Shown here piece after piece: positions 1 through 10,082 of a DNA stretch of 64,000 nucleotides. Source of the stretch: an uncultured Alteromonadaceae bacterium (GTDB taxonomy: Bacteria; Pseudomonadota; Gammaproteobacteria; Enterobacterales; Alteromonadaceae); the NCBI GenBank assembly GCA_950073835.1, contig CATMRP010000004.1, positions 1 to 64,000 on the forward strand. The letters run 5' to 3'. Below the pieces are notes generated by a model. That model ran no database searches. It worked only from the letters and a program-made list of their open reading frames with translations, and had not been told where the DNA came from. The position numbers and the translations under genes are program-made. Within the stretch, counting starts at the first letter, position 1; every line of letters starts with the position of its first letter.

Positions 1-578
1 CGGGTAACAAAGGTATTTAACCATTCTGCCAGATACTTAACGTCGGCATTAACCCCAAAGAACATGTCTTTCTGGGCGTCCTTTGAGGGCAGCTCACCCT
101 CTTCGTTTTTCAGTACACGGCTGTAGCCCGTGTTAACGGGATTCACGTACACGATGTCGGCCACATCAAGAATCGAATAAGGATTTTTTTTCACACCGTA
201 TGGCTGCAGCGGATAACCCTCGTCATCAATGTTCAGGATCACCGGCCCGGTATAGGCAATGTGCATCCACACGGAGGCAGAGCCAGGCCCGCCGTTAAAG
301 CTTATTACCAGCGGGCGCGTACTGTCGTCTTTAATATCACTGCGCTTGTAATAGGTATAGTGCAAGGTGGCCACAGCATCACCTTCATCATTCCAGACCG
401 GCTGTGTGCCGGTAGTAGCGGTATAGTTTACCCTGTCGCCATTAATCGTGGTTTTATGTTCGGTGACCACGGTACTGTCGGGCTCGACGGCGCGACCGTA
501 ATCTTCAGCATAACCACACGGCGATGCCAACAGTGAAATGCCCACGGTCAGCGTGAGTAGTGATTTGATGAGTGTCAT
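1..578 (-). CDS. Serine carboxypeptidase-like (peptidase S10 family) protein, 3' truncated by window edge
   Basis: Minus-strand frame open to the window edge, starting at ATG 578: MTLIKSLLTLTVGISLLASPCGYAEDYGRAV...RPLVISFNGGPGSASVWMHIAYTGPV...NPYSILDVADIVYVNPVNTGYSR. Signal peptide and the FNGGPGSAS motif of S10 peptidases. Confidence 0.85.
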   Translation of the reverse strand, partial: MTLIKSLLTLTVGISLLASPCGYAEDYGRAVEPDSTVVTEHKTTINGDRVNYTATTGTQPVWNDEGDAVATLHYTYYKRSDIKDDSTRPLVISFNGGPGSASVWMHIAYTGPVILNIDDEGYPLQPYGVKKNPYSILDVADIVYVNPVNTGYSRVLKNEEGELPSKDAQKDMFFGVNADVKYLAEWLNTFVT

Positions 579-748
579 TGGTGCTCTCTTTTTATTGTCT
601 TGTCATTAACCATCATGGCACAAAAAACAGAGCAGGTTGAGTGTTCTCAGGGCATGCTGCCGGATCCCGGCGATAGTTAGCGGCTAAGCTGAGCAACCAG
701 TGGCGGGGGGGGTGATACAAGTCGGCACTTGTATCACCCTAATAGCGC

Positions 749-3523
749 TTACAGGTTAAATTGCTGTTCCAGTTCCGCTACCCGGGCTTTGGAGTCAGCG
801 GCATCAAAAATGCGGTCGGCCAGGCGCCGTTTAGCCAGCGGTTTTAAGTCCATCTTTAATAACAATTCAATGTAGTTAAGGTAGATTTCATCACTGCGGA
901 CCTCCTCCGACATCACACTATCGTAAATAGCTTTAGCGTCTTCGATTTCGCCTTTATCGATTAAAACCTGGGCCAGGGTATCGGCAATTTCAGGCGCTTT
1001 GGGTACCACTTCAAGCGCCTGGCGGGCATGCTTCTCGGCATCGTCCAGCATACCTTCCTGGTGCTCAAGGTAGGCGAGGTTATTCAGCGCTATGGCATTT
1101 TCCGGTTGCTTATCAGCAAGCTGACGATAGACCTCTATGGCTTTGCTACGATCCCGCTGAATAAGGCGCTCTGCGTACAGAAGCATCGCCTGGGTGTTGT
1201 CCGGATTGTTTTCTCTGAATGCCGTAACCAGCTCAAACGCCTTGTCTGACTGACCAGCCATTTCGTGGGCCGCCATGGCCAGTAACAGATTGCGAGTATT
1301 GGGAATGGCCTCATAAGCCGCTAACGCGTTGGGAATGGCCGCCGTAGGGTTATCGCGGTAAAGCTGTAACCGCGCTTTGATCCCTTTTACATAGGGCAAC
1401 TGCTGCTCTTGTGCCGATAACTGGTTAAGAATGGCTTCGGTTTGCGGAATTTGCCGTAACATGGCGTGAAAATGCGCTTTAACTACTTCAATTTGCCGGT
1501 CCGGACGTTTTTCTAAAAAGCCGTCGGTTAGCTCTACACCATTTTGGAAGCGACTTTGTAAATCAAGGATCATCGCCATGCCAAGTACTGCAGTTTTTTG
1601 ATTTGGCTGTTCACTCAGCCAGGCCTCATAATGCGCTTTTGCTTCGTTTATCCGAGAACCGGCCAGTAGTAACCGGCCCTTGGTATCCCAGTATAAATCG
1701 GGCGTATCATCGTTAAGCTTTACCTTTTCGATAAGCTCTATGCCATCGACAACGCGTTTTTCGGCCAGATAGACTCTGGCCAGTATGGTTTTAGGCACGT
1801 CGTCGTTTGGATTGCGGGCAACCACTTCCTGAATGGTATTTACTGCTTCGTTGGCTTTACCCATTTGCTTTTGCACAATATAGAGTAGCGCCAGCGATGC
1901 CTGATCGGTTGGGTCGATACTCAGCGCCTGATTAATAGCATCCAGCGCCTGCTGAGGCTGCTCCTGTACCATAGCGAGCGAGACCCGCTGGATTTTGGCT
2001 TTCAGGTTATTGCTGTCCAGCGCCTCAGCTTTGGTAATGGCGGTTTCGGCGGCCTGGTAGTTCTGCTGAGCGATATAGACCTGCCCTTTTACCAACCAGG
2101 GCTGGGCATTTTGCGGCTCGGCTTTTTGCCAGTTTTCTGCCACTTCCAGCGCTTTTTCAAACTGACGGGTAGCAATATAAGCGTTTGCCAGCGTTTGTTG
2201 GCCCATGGTGAGTTCCGGAGCACGCTCAACTGCCGCTTCCAGATTGACCAGCCCTTCGGCATCGTTAAGCGACAGCTGTAATACGCCAATGCGGGTTAGG
2301 TCTTCTGCCGAGGTGGCAATTGGCACAGACTTTTCAATCATCGCTTTCGCATCTACCACATTCCCGCTCTGCAATAATTGATAGCCGGCTTTGGAAAACA
2401 GCATGGCATCGTTCTCAGCTTCGCCATCGACTCGCGCCAAAATGTCGGTCGCTTCTTCATTTTTACCCTGCTGCAGTAAACTGTTAGCCAGCATCCGCAG
2501 TGCCGCATGAGATGGCGGCAAATCCGAAGCAATCATCGACAAGTGGCGGGTGGTAGCAGCATAATCTTCCAACTGATAAGCACTGAAACCGGCTAACAAG
2601 CGTGCCAGGGGATCGTTTCGGCCATTCTGAATCGCGGTTTCCAGGTGCTTAAGGGCAACGCTGAAATTGCCTTCACGCGCTTCAATCACGCCTTTAAACT
2701 GGTTGAGTAAAGGATGTGTAGCACTTTGCTTAAGCAGATCATTAACGAATGGCGCCGCGTCTTCAAATCGCTTGGCATCCATCAGGATAGCGGTAAGAAT
2801 AAATTTAGTTTCGGTATCATCCGGCGCCACGTCCAGATATGCATCGTAAGCGGTGACGGCAGCATCCAGATTACGTAAATACATATTCAGCCGTGCTTGC
2901 TGCATTAAGACGTCTTTGTTCAGCGGTGCCTGTTGCTGCAAGGTGTTAATAGCCTGCAGTGAATCTTCATAGTCGTCATCAAGCACCTTACCGAGTGCCA
3001 GCGATAACCCCTTATACACACTCGATGTATCTATTTTTGCAATATCCTCAAGCAGGACTCTGGCTTCTTTGTTCTTTTCCAGTCGCAGTAGCGCTTCCAG
3101 CTTGTAGTAGGTTACCTCGGCCCGTTTTACCGGCGTCAGACCGTCTACATTGTGGTTAATCTCAGACAAGGCTACTTCTGAATTGGTTTCCTGGTAGGCC
3201 CGGGTGATCAGCGGCAGCACTTCGCTGACTTCATAGCCCAGATCCAATGCCCGGTTAAGTTCTTTTTCGGCTGCCGCAAAGTCTTTTTGTTGCAGGTAGA
3301 GCTGGCCAAGTTCAAATCGCGCGTCAGGATCCTTGGGGTCTTTCTGGATGGCACTTTTATATTCAATAATGGCCGACGGGTTATCCTTCGCCTCAACAAA
3401 CTGGCGCGCAGCGAGCACGTGTTCTTCACTGGTTTTCTGACCACAGCCGGTCAGTGACAGGCTGGAGATTCCCAGCAGTACAGCACCCAATACCAGGTTA
3501 CGATTCAATGAATTTCTTTTCAT
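749..3523 (-). CDS. TPR-repeat lipoprotein resembling PEP-CTERM/XrtA-system protein PrsT
   Basis: Lipobox-like LSLTGCGQ followed by many TPR units. The likely start is MKRNSLNRNLVLG (3523) rather than the upstream ATG at 3601. Confidence 0.75.
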   Translation of the reverse strand: MKRNSLNRNLVLGAVLLGISSLSLTGCGQKTSEEHVLAARQFVEAKDNPSAIIEYKSAIQKDPKDPDARFELGQLYLQQKDFAAAEKELNRALDLGYEVSEVLPLITRAYQETNSEVALSEINHNVDGLTPVKRAEVTYYKLEALLRLEKNKEARVLLEDIAKIDTSSVYKGLSLALGKVLDDDYEDSLQAINTLQQQAPLNKDVLMQQARLNMYLRNLDAAVTAYDAYLDVAPDDTETKFILTAILMDAKRFEDAAPFVNDLLKQSATHPLLNQFKGVIEAREGNFSVALKHLETAIQNGRNDPLARLLAGFSAYQLEDYAATTRHLSMIASDLPPSHAALRMLANSLLQQGKNEEATDILARVDGEAENDAMLFSKAGYQLLQSGNVVDAKAMIEKSVPIATSAEDLTRIGVLQLSLNDAEGLVNLEAAVERAPELTMGQQTLANAYIATRQFEKALEVAENWQKAEPQNAQPWLVKGQVYIAQQNYQAAETAITKAEALDSNNLKAKIQRVSLAMVQEQPQQALDAINQALSIDPTDQASLALLYIVQKQMGKANEAVNTIQEVVARNPNDDVPKTILARVYLAEKRVVDGIELIEKVKLNDDTPDLYWDTKGRLLLAGSRINEAKAHYEAWLSEQPNQKTAVLGMAMILDLQSRFQNGVELTDGFLEKRPDRQIEVVKAHFHAMLRQIPQTEAILNQLSAQEQQLPYVKGIKARLQLYRDNPTAAIPNALAAYEAIPNTRNLLLAMAAHEMAGQSDKAFELVTAFRENNPDNTQAMLLYAERLIQRDRSKAIEVYRQLADKQPENAIALNNLAYLEHQEGMLDDAEKHARQALEVVPKAPEIADTLAQVLIDKGEIEDAKAIYDSVMSEEVRSDEIYLNYIELLLKMDLKPLAKRRLADRIFDAADSKARVAELEQQFNL

Positions 3524-3684
3524 AAAGCTTACCTTGCAAATGATTCTCTGACTTTCCGTATTGTTGCAGCGACTAATACCAATCAGACGTGGTATCCACA
3601 CTACTATTGGCCTATAATAGTGTTTTAATAATCAGCTGGCTTTTCTGCTATGCCCCATCCGAGTTATTCAGGATCCGTAATTTA

Positions 3685-5439
3685 ATGACCACTAATGTCG
3701 AACTGACCTTCACAGACCTTAATCTTCCGCAGCCTATCTTACAAGCCTTGGAGAAAGTTGGCTACGAGAAACCGTCGCCAATTCAGGCGGAAAGTATTCC
3801 GTTACTACTGGACGGACACGATCTGTTGGGTCAGGCGCAAACCGGTACCGGTAAAACCGCAGCATTCGCACTGCCCATGCTGGCTAACCTGGACATCGAA
3901 GGCAACTACCCGCAACTGCTGGTTCTGGCCCCTACCCGGGAGCTGGCCATTCAGGTAGCCGAAGCGTTCCAGGCCTACGCCAGTTTCTCTAAAAAAATCC
4001 GCGTACTACCGGTTTACGGTGGTCAGTCTTACGATAACCAGATCCGCCAGTTGAAGCGTGGCGTGCAGGTTGTTGTAGGTACCCCGGGTCGGGTTATCGA
4101 TCACATTAAACGTGGCACGCTTAAACTCGACCAGCTGAAATTTTTGGTGCTCGACGAAGCCGACGAAATGCTCCGTATGGGCTTTATCGACGACGTAGAA
4201 CTGATTTTAAGTCATGCCCCGGCAGAACGTCAGACGGCGTTGTTCTCAGCAACCATGCCCGGACCCATCAAAAAAATAACCGAGCGTTATTTAAAAGATC
4301 CCAAGCATGTCAAAATCGCCTCTAAGGTAAGCACCGCCAGCACTATCCGCCAGCGTTACTGTCAGGTTGCCGGCCACCATAAGCTTGAAGCGCTAACGCG
4401 TATTATGGAAGTTGAGCCCTTTGACGGGGTTATCATCTTTGTGCGCACCAAAACCGCCACGCTGGAATTATCAGAAAAACTGGCCGCACGCGGATATGAT
4501 GTGGAGCCGCTAAATGGCGATATCCCACAAAACGCCCGGGAGCGTACGGTTGATCGCCTCAAACAAGGTAAGATTGATATTCTGGTTGCTACCGACGTAG
4601 TCGCCCGCGGCCTCGACGTAGAACGCGTTAGCCATGTCATTAACTTCGACGTACCCTACGATACGGAAAGTTATGTACACCGTATCGGCCGTACCGGCCG
4701 TGCCGGGCGAACTGGTGATGCTATTCTGTTTATTTCTCACCGCGAAAAGCGCATGCTGCAATCGATTGAAAGAGCGACTCGCCAAACTATCGAATCCATG
4801 CCGATTCCGTCGATCACAGAATTAAACGAAACGCGCCTGAGCAACTTTAAGCAAAGCATCTCCGAAGCCACCAAAGACGACAGCATTGAAAACCTGATGC
4901 CAATTGTGGACATGCTGCGCGAAGAGATTGAAGCCAGCCCGGAAGTATTACTGGCCGCACTGGTGAAGATTGCTCAGGGTGACGAACCTTTACTGCTGAA
5001 AGAATCAGACCGTCCGGACCTGCACAGCAAGCCCCGTCGTGACCGTGATTTCGACAATAGCAACCGCCGCGACCGTGATGGTGGCAAGGGCCGTGATGCT
5101 CGCCGTAAGTCACCCCGCGACAGTCGTCGCCCGGATGAAGGTAAGCAGCGCTTCCGCATTGAGGTGGGGCACGTACACGGTGTTAAGCCCGGCAATATCG
5201 TAGGCGCCATTGCTAACGAAGCGAATATCGACAGTAAGCACATTGGCGCTATCGAAATTTATGATAATTTCAGTACCGTAGACTTGCCAGAAGGTATGCC
5301 GGCAGACACTCGCCAAACCCTGCAGGGTACTCGCGTTGCCGGCCAACGTCTGGCGCTTCGTGAATGGTCTGATAAGCCACCAGCAAAAGGCAAGGGAAAA
5401 GGCCCTGGTGCAGGCAGAGGCAAACCTCGCGGCAAATAA
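3685..5439 (+). CDS. deaD: DEAD-box ATP-dependent RNA helicase, DeaD/CsdA type
   Basis: Motifs AQTGTGKT, PTRELA, DEAD, SAT, HRIGRTGRAGR; C-terminal DbpA-like RNA-binding region and basic tail. Likely start MTTNVELTF. Confidence 0.9.
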   Translation: MTTNVELTFTDLNLPQPILQALEKVGYEKPSPIQAESIPLLLDGHDLLGQAQTGTGKTAAFALPMLANLDIEGNYPQLLVLAPTRELAIQVAEAFQAYASFSKKIRVLPVYGGQSYDNQIRQLKRGVQVVVGTPGRVIDHIKRGTLKLDQLKFLVLDEADEMLRMGFIDDVELILSHAPAERQTALFSATMPGPIKKITERYLKDPKHVKIASKVSTASTIRQRYCQVAGHHKLEALTRIMEVEPFDGVIIFVRTKTATLELSEKLAARGYDVEPLNGDIPQNARERTVDRLKQGKIDILVATDVVARGLDVERVSHVINFDVPYDTESYVHRIGRTGRAGRTGDAILFISHREKRMLQSIERATRQTIESMPIPSITELNETRLSNFKQSISEATKDDSIENLMPIVDMLREEIEASPEVLLAALVKIAQGDEPLLLKESDRPDLHSKPRRDRDFDNSNRRDRDGGKGRDARRKSPRDSRRPDEGKQRFRIEVGHVHGVKPGNIVGAIANEANIDSKHIGAIEIYDNFSTVDLPEGMPADTRQTLQGTRVAGQRLALREWSDKPPAKGKGKGPGAGRGKPRGK

Positions 5440-5529
5440 CGTTAAGGTCTAAAAAATTCTTTTTTATTCGTTTGAATAATATAAATAACGGGGCACACTA
5501 GCTGCAATAGGAAACACTGAGAGTTTGAT

Positions 5530-6927
5530 ATGCGCTACTTCCCGTTATTTATAGATACACAGAACCTGCCCTGCCTGATAGTGGGGGCGGGAGAAGTGGC
5601 CGCTCGAAAGCTCGAACTACTGTTAAAAAGCGAAGCTCAGGTAACGGTAGTAGCACCTGAAATCTGTGGAACGGTCAGGCATCTGGCCAGTTCGGCACAG
5701 GTTTCCCTTCATCAACGCCCCTTTGAAAAAGCTGATCTGGACCATGTCAGAGTGGTATTTGTTGCCACCAGCGACGAAGCGTTAAATGCTGAAATCCATG
5801 CCGAGGCCACGGCTCGCGGTTTGCTGGTAAACGTTGTAGATAACACGCCTTTGTGCGGGTTTATTACGCCCTCAATTATTGATCGCTCGCCTATCGTCAT
5901 TGCCATGAGCAGTGGCGGCCATGCACCGGTATTGCTGCGTTATATGCGCCAGAAGCTGGAGTCGTTGATTCCTGCCAATATCAGCAAGCTGGGCGCTTTT
6001 TCTGAACGATTCAGAAATAAGGTTAAGTCCTCACTGGCTTCAGTAACGGCCCGCCGCTATTTCTGGGAGTCCGTGCTCGACGGTGACATCGCCGAAGAGG
6101 TCACTCAGGGGAATAACGAAAAAGCCGAGAAAAAATTTGAGGCGGCTCTCGCTGCCGCTGCCGCCAATAAGCAAACCGAAGGGCAGGTCTATCTAGTTGG
6201 CGCCGGGCCCGGCGATCCGGACTTACTGACCTTTCGCGCGTTACGCCTGATGCAAAAGGCCGATGTGGTGGTATACGACCGCCTGGTATCGCCGCAAATC
6301 CTGGAACTGGTGCGTCGCGACGCCGAAAAAGTGTACGTTGGCAAAGCCAAAAGTGTCCACACCGTTCCGCAGGACGATATCAATCAGCTGTTGGTAAACT
6401 ATGCCAAAGAAGGTAACCGGGTTGTGCGGCTTAAAGGCGGTGACCCCTTCATCTTTGGTCGTGGTGGCGAAGAGATCCAACGCCTGATAGAAGAAGGCAT
6501 TTCCTTCCAGGTGGTACCGGGGATTACCGCTGCTGCCGGGGCCGGCAGTTACGCAGGCATTCCACTTACGCACCGCGACCATGCGCAGTCTGTGGTATTT
6601 GCCACCGGCCACTTAAAAAACAATAGCATCGATTTAAACTGGCCTTCGTTGGCACAACCAAATCAGACCGCGGTGTTTTATATGGGGTTAACCGGCTTGC
6701 CGATTATCTGTGAACAGCTTATTAAACATGGGTTAGCCGCATCGACCCCCATTGCGTTGGTACAATCAGCAACCACCCACCAGCAAAAGGTGATCACCGG
6801 CACGTTGGCAGATATGCCTGATCATCCACAGTTAAGTGAAATAGCGCCGCCAGCCCTTATCATTGTCGGCGGTGTGGTTAGTCTGCAAAAACAACTTAAC
6901 TGGTTTGAACCGGGCCAGCCTGGTTAG
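5530..6927 (+). CDS. cysG: Siroheme synthase (precorrin-2 dehydrogenase/ferrochelatase + uroporphyrinogen-III C-methyltransferase)
   Basis: N-terminal MRYFPLFIDTQNLPCLIVGAGEVAARK and C-terminal VYLVGAGPGDPDLLTFRALRLMQKADVVVYDRLVS, characteristic of CysG. Confidence 0.95.
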   Translation: MRYFPLFIDTQNLPCLIVGAGEVAARKLELLLKSEAQVTVVAPEICGTVRHLASSAQVSLHQRPFEKADLDHVRVVFVATSDEALNAEIHAEATARGLLVNVVDNTPLCGFITPSIIDRSPIVIAMSSGGHAPVLLRYMRQKLESLIPANISKLGAFSERFRNKVKSSLASVTARRYFWESVLDGDIAEEVTQGNNEKAEKKFEAALAAAAANKQTEGQVYLVGAGPGDPDLLTFRALRLMQKADVVVYDRLVSPQILELVRRDAEKVYVGKAKSVHTVPQDDINQLLVNYAKEGNRVVRLKGGDPFIFGRGGEEIQRLIEEGISFQVVPGITAAAGAGSYAGIPLTHRDHAQSVVFATGHLKNNSIDLNWPSLAQPNQTAVFYMGLTGLPIICEQLIKHGLAASTPIALVQSATTHQQKVITGTLADMPDHPQLSEIAPPALIIVGGVVSLQKQLNWFEPGQPG

Positions 6928-6988
6928 ACTATTCGTAAGCTAAAAAATTGCGCTACACTTAAAGGATGACTCGGTTAAGTTGCGCGCG

Positions 6989-7966
6989 ATGAAATGTATT
7001 AGCTTTATAAGTTGGTGTTACCTGCTGTGCGGCTTAATCAATGTTGCCCACGCCGAACAAACGGCTTATCGCCGTTCAGCCACAGCAGAAGGAACCCAGT
7101 ACACCTTTGCCTGGCTTGATCACGATAACAAACCCCGTAAAATTTCATTTTTACTGCCCGATGACAGCAGCCAGCAGTTGCCTGTTCAACAGGTTAACTA
7201 CAATCCTCAACTGGCACTCAGGGCAGTCGAGATAGAGTTACTCAAAGCTGCGCGGGATATTGATCCCCGAGAGGCTCGTTTTAAGCTGATTAACCGACAT
7301 GATTCGCTGGAGTTCAGCTTAAGCGGTAAAGATGAAAAACGCCTCGATGAGCTGACCACTGAATTAAAGGAAACCCAGGAGACCGCTCTCGATAACTACC
7401 TGACCGAGCGTTATTTTCAGCATTACCAAACGCCCCTGTTACAAAAAGCAATTAAACCCAACCACATTCGCTACATTGAAGAAAGCACGCTGCCGCTGAT
7501 CCCGTTAGCCCAATCGCTGTATGATATTGTTGATGAGCAATCCAATGCGCGCTCTTACCTTAATCTGCTGCTAAGCTGGGCACAGACCATCCCCTATGAT
7601 GAGCTGACCAATCGCGTTTCCAGTAATGGATCTGGCTTTTCGCCACCACTGGCGGTGCTTAATCAGAATCTCGGCGATTGCGACAGTAAGTCAGTACTCA
7701 CTGCGTCTTTAATCAGAGCTTTTCTGCCGAATAACTCTATGCGACTCGTGCTGTTACGTAACCATGCTTTACTGGCGATTGCCATGACTCCGCTCACAAA
7801 AGATACCACAATGATGATAGACGGCATGCCGTTTATTTTGCTCGACCCTACCGGCCCGGCACAGATGAAGCTCGGTGAAGTCAGCAAATCCACCAAGCAG
7901 GAAATCGCCTCTCAACAGTACACACTTGAAGTTATTCCCCTCACCACCTCTTCCAATGAGCAATAG
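6989..7966 (+). CDS. Transglutaminase-like-domain hypothetical protein with signal peptide
   Basis: Signal peptide MKCISFISWCYLLCGLINVAHA; a Cys-containing NLGDCDSKSVLTASLIRAF motif typical of transglutaminase-like proteins. The upstream ATG at 6980 is also possible. Confidence 0.6.
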   Translation: MKCISFISWCYLLCGLINVAHAEQTAYRRSATAEGTQYTFAWLDHDNKPRKISFLLPDDSSQQLPVQQVNYNPQLALRAVEIELLKAARDIDPREARFKLINRHDSLEFSLSGKDEKRLDELTTELKETQETALDNYLTERYFQHYQTPLLQKAIKPNHIRYIEESTLPLIPLAQSLYDIVDEQSNARSYLNLLLSWAQTIPYDELTNRVSSNGSGFSPPLAVLNQNLGDCDSKSVLTASLIRAFLPNNSMRLVLLRNHALLAIAMTPLTKDTTMMIDGMPFILLDPTGPAQMKLGEVSKSTKQEIASQQYTLEVIPLTTSSNEQ

Positions 7967-8480
7967 CGGCCTGCTCAGCCGCCAAAGCCACCTCCGGTCA
8001 TTCGAACGACTCCGCTTGCCCTGATCACCTCATCAATAATCTCAACCAAATAATCGATGGCGGCACGGTAATTTCAAAGTCATCGCGCATAAAAACGTAA
8101 GACTGTGTCATTGACTTGCTTACCTCTGCAATGTTGCCTGCCCATTACCCGTGACGGCGATATTTGCGCCCTGAAAGTCGGAAAACCTTTCCAATAATAC
8201 CTTGCAAATAGCGTGTTCATAGTTTGACCAGGTAGCGGGGCTTGCATGTTCAATCTTATCGAGGGAAAAACACGAGCGCTCAATGTTGTAATCCAGCGCA
8301 ATAACTTCAATCGTGCTGTCGTCTCGTGGCGGTCCAGGTGCCAAAATTAATCACCACTGAACATGTAACTTCTCTTTATTATGGACGCAGATTGCAGTGA
8401 ATACCGGGCAAAACCTGCAATCATTGTGCAGCTTGTTCCGGGTTTAAGTCACACCGCGCTTCAGCCAGTATTTCGTACTT
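7966..8480 (-). pseudogene. Degraded galK-galT remnant (gal operon scar)
   Basis: Nucleotide similarity, same orientation, to galK 32211-33346 and the galT 3' end 33358-~33461. Examples: CCGCCAAAGCCACCTCCGGTCATTCGAACG, CACGGTAATTTCAAAGTCATC, TTTGACCAGGTAGCGG, CAGGTGCCAAAATTAATC, TGTAACTTCTCTTTATTATGGAC. Contains frameshifts and internal deletions. Confidence 0.9.
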
Positions 8481-9983
8481 TCAGCCAGGTGCATAAACGG
8501 CTAAGAAATCCTTATGATGAAAAAGTTGCTCAACAGAGTGATTGAGGGAATAGTCGAATTTTTGGAGCAGTTTTATTAACTCGCTCACATTAGTGTTTTC
8601 CACCAATGGATCCATGCCGCGCGGTAATACACTCATGCCTGCCAGCACTGCATGCCAACTGTCAGAGGCAAACAGATCCAAATCGTTATGGACCAGTGCC
8701 CCTCGCGTGTTATACAAGGCCAGCTTTTGTTGCAGTGATTCAGGCAGCGCACGACGCTGCCAGCTTTGCCAGAATGGGGAATCATCCCGGTCCGACAAGC
8801 AATAGTGTAATACGATGAAGTCCCGAATATTTTCGTATTCTGCTGCCATCAAGCGGTTGTATTCAGCTGTGGTTGCCTGGCACGCAGGTATCGATGGCAA
8901 CAGCTTAGCGAGGTTAAGGACGCCTCGCATGATGAGGTAAATTCCGGTAGATTCAAGGGGCTCAAGAAAGCCTGAAGACAAACCAATAGCTACGCAATTT
9001 TTTTCCCAGAATACCTGGCGCCGACCGGTTTCAAAGCCAAGGTGTCTGGGTTCAGTCGTAACAGAGTCTTTCAGGCAAGCTGAAAAATATGCTGTTGCTT
9101 GCTCTACAGAGCAGTACTGATCACAAAACACCAGCCCATTGCCCACCCGGTTTTGTAGCGGAATGCGCCAGCGCCAGCCCATCGGCTCCGCGATAGACTC
9201 CGTGTAAGGCGGTAACGTTAAGGACTTTTCAGATTGCGCTACAATCGCGCCATTTACGGGCAGGTATTGCTGCCAGCTTTCAAATGCCACGCCCAGTGTT
9301 GTGCCTAGTAACAAAGCTTTGTCTCCGCTGCAATCGATAAAGAACTCTCCATCAATTTCGTTACCGTCGGCGGTAGTGAGCCCGGTAATAGTGCCGAGCG
9401 TGCGGTCAACGCGCACTCTATCAATATGCTCTCGCTTATGAATCACCCCTCTGCTGGTTGCATAGTCACATAAAAAGTCTGCGACGCGATGCGCATCGAA
9501 GTGGTATGCATAGCCCATCCGGCTTAAGTTAGTCGGTTTTGCCGAATCCGGCACAAAAAAACGGTGTTTTTCTGCCATACGCGCGGAGGGGGAAAAATCG
9601 GTATAGTCGTTCTGCAAGCCGCCGTGGCGTGCATTCAGCCACTGCTGAAAAAAGCTCTGACCGTCGATACGGGCGCCAACATTGCCAAAGGGGTGCCAGT
9701 AACTATGCCCTTTGTGAAGCCAGTCAGTAAAGCGGATCCCCAGTTTAAAAGTCGCCGCTGTGCTGGCGATAAACTCCTGCTCATTAATGCCCAGCAAGCG
9801 AACAAAATCTACAAATGAGGGCACCGTTGCTTCACCAACCCCGACGGACGGTTGATCCGGAGACTCAACTAATGTAATGCTCACCGATGATTGGGGTAAT
9901 ACCTTCGACAATAACGCCGCCGTCATCCACCCCGCCGTGCCACCGCCGACAATGACATACTGGCTAACATTTTGATGCTGCAT
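8481..9983 (-). CDS. Flavin-dependent tryptophan halogenase family protein
   Basis: YVIVGGGTAGWMTAALL (FAD motif), GVGEATVPSF, GFLEPLESTGIYLI. Start MQHQNVSQYV (9983) or 9998. Confidence 0.88.
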   Translation of the reverse strand: MQHQNVSQYVIVGGGTAGWMTAALLSKVLPQSSVSITLVESPDQPSVGVGEATVPSFVDFVRLLGINEQEFIASTAATFKLGIRFTDWLHKGHSYWHPFGNVGARIDGQSFFQQWLNARHGGLQNDYTDFSPSARMAEKHRFFVPDSAKPTNLSRMGYAYHFDAHRVADFLCDYATSRGVIHKREHIDRVRVDRTLGTITGLTTADGNEIDGEFFIDCSGDKALLLGTTLGVAFESWQQYLPVNGAIVAQSEKSLTLPPYTESIAEPMGWRWRIPLQNRVGNGLVFCDQYCSVEQATAYFSACLKDSVTTEPRHLGFETGRRQVFWEKNCVAIGLSSGFLEPLESTGIYLIMRGVLNLAKLLPSIPACQATTAEYNRLMAAEYENIRDFIVLHYCLSDRDDSPFWQSWQRRALPESLQQKLALYNTRGALVHNDLDLFASDSWHAVLAGMSVLPRGMDPLVENTNVSELIKLLQKFDYSLNHSVEQLFHHKDFLAVYAPG

Positions 9984-10020
9984 ACTCTTTACCTGCAATT
10001 ATCGCTGTATTTATAGCGCA

Positions 10021-10050
10021 AAAAGAGAGGCAGTCCCGTGCCTCTCTTTG
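10021..10050 (-). terminator. Hairpin terminator/attenuator between the TonB receptor and the halogenase
   Basis: AAAAGAGAGGCAGTCCCGTGCCTCTCTTTG: inverted repeat AAAGAGAGGCA/TGCCTCTCTTT. Confidence 0.6.
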
Positions 10051-10082
10051 CTTATTGCTTAGCTTTTTAAAACAACCCGCGA

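Noticed and set aside
261-536. Plus-strand 91-aa ORF
   Set aside because: Antisense to a convincing S10 peptidase frame that is open to the window edge; no recognisable domain.
4362-5346. Several minus-strand ORFs inside the deaD coding region
   Set aside because: Antisense to a strongly supported helicase gene; composition artefacts of GC-rich and Arg/Gly-rich coding sequence.
8080-8344. Two overlapping minus-strand ORFs of 74-76 aa
   Set aside because: They are frames within the galK-galT scar (e.g. 'IEVIALDYNIERSCFSLDKIEHASPATWSNYEHAICKVLLERF' matches galK), not real genes.
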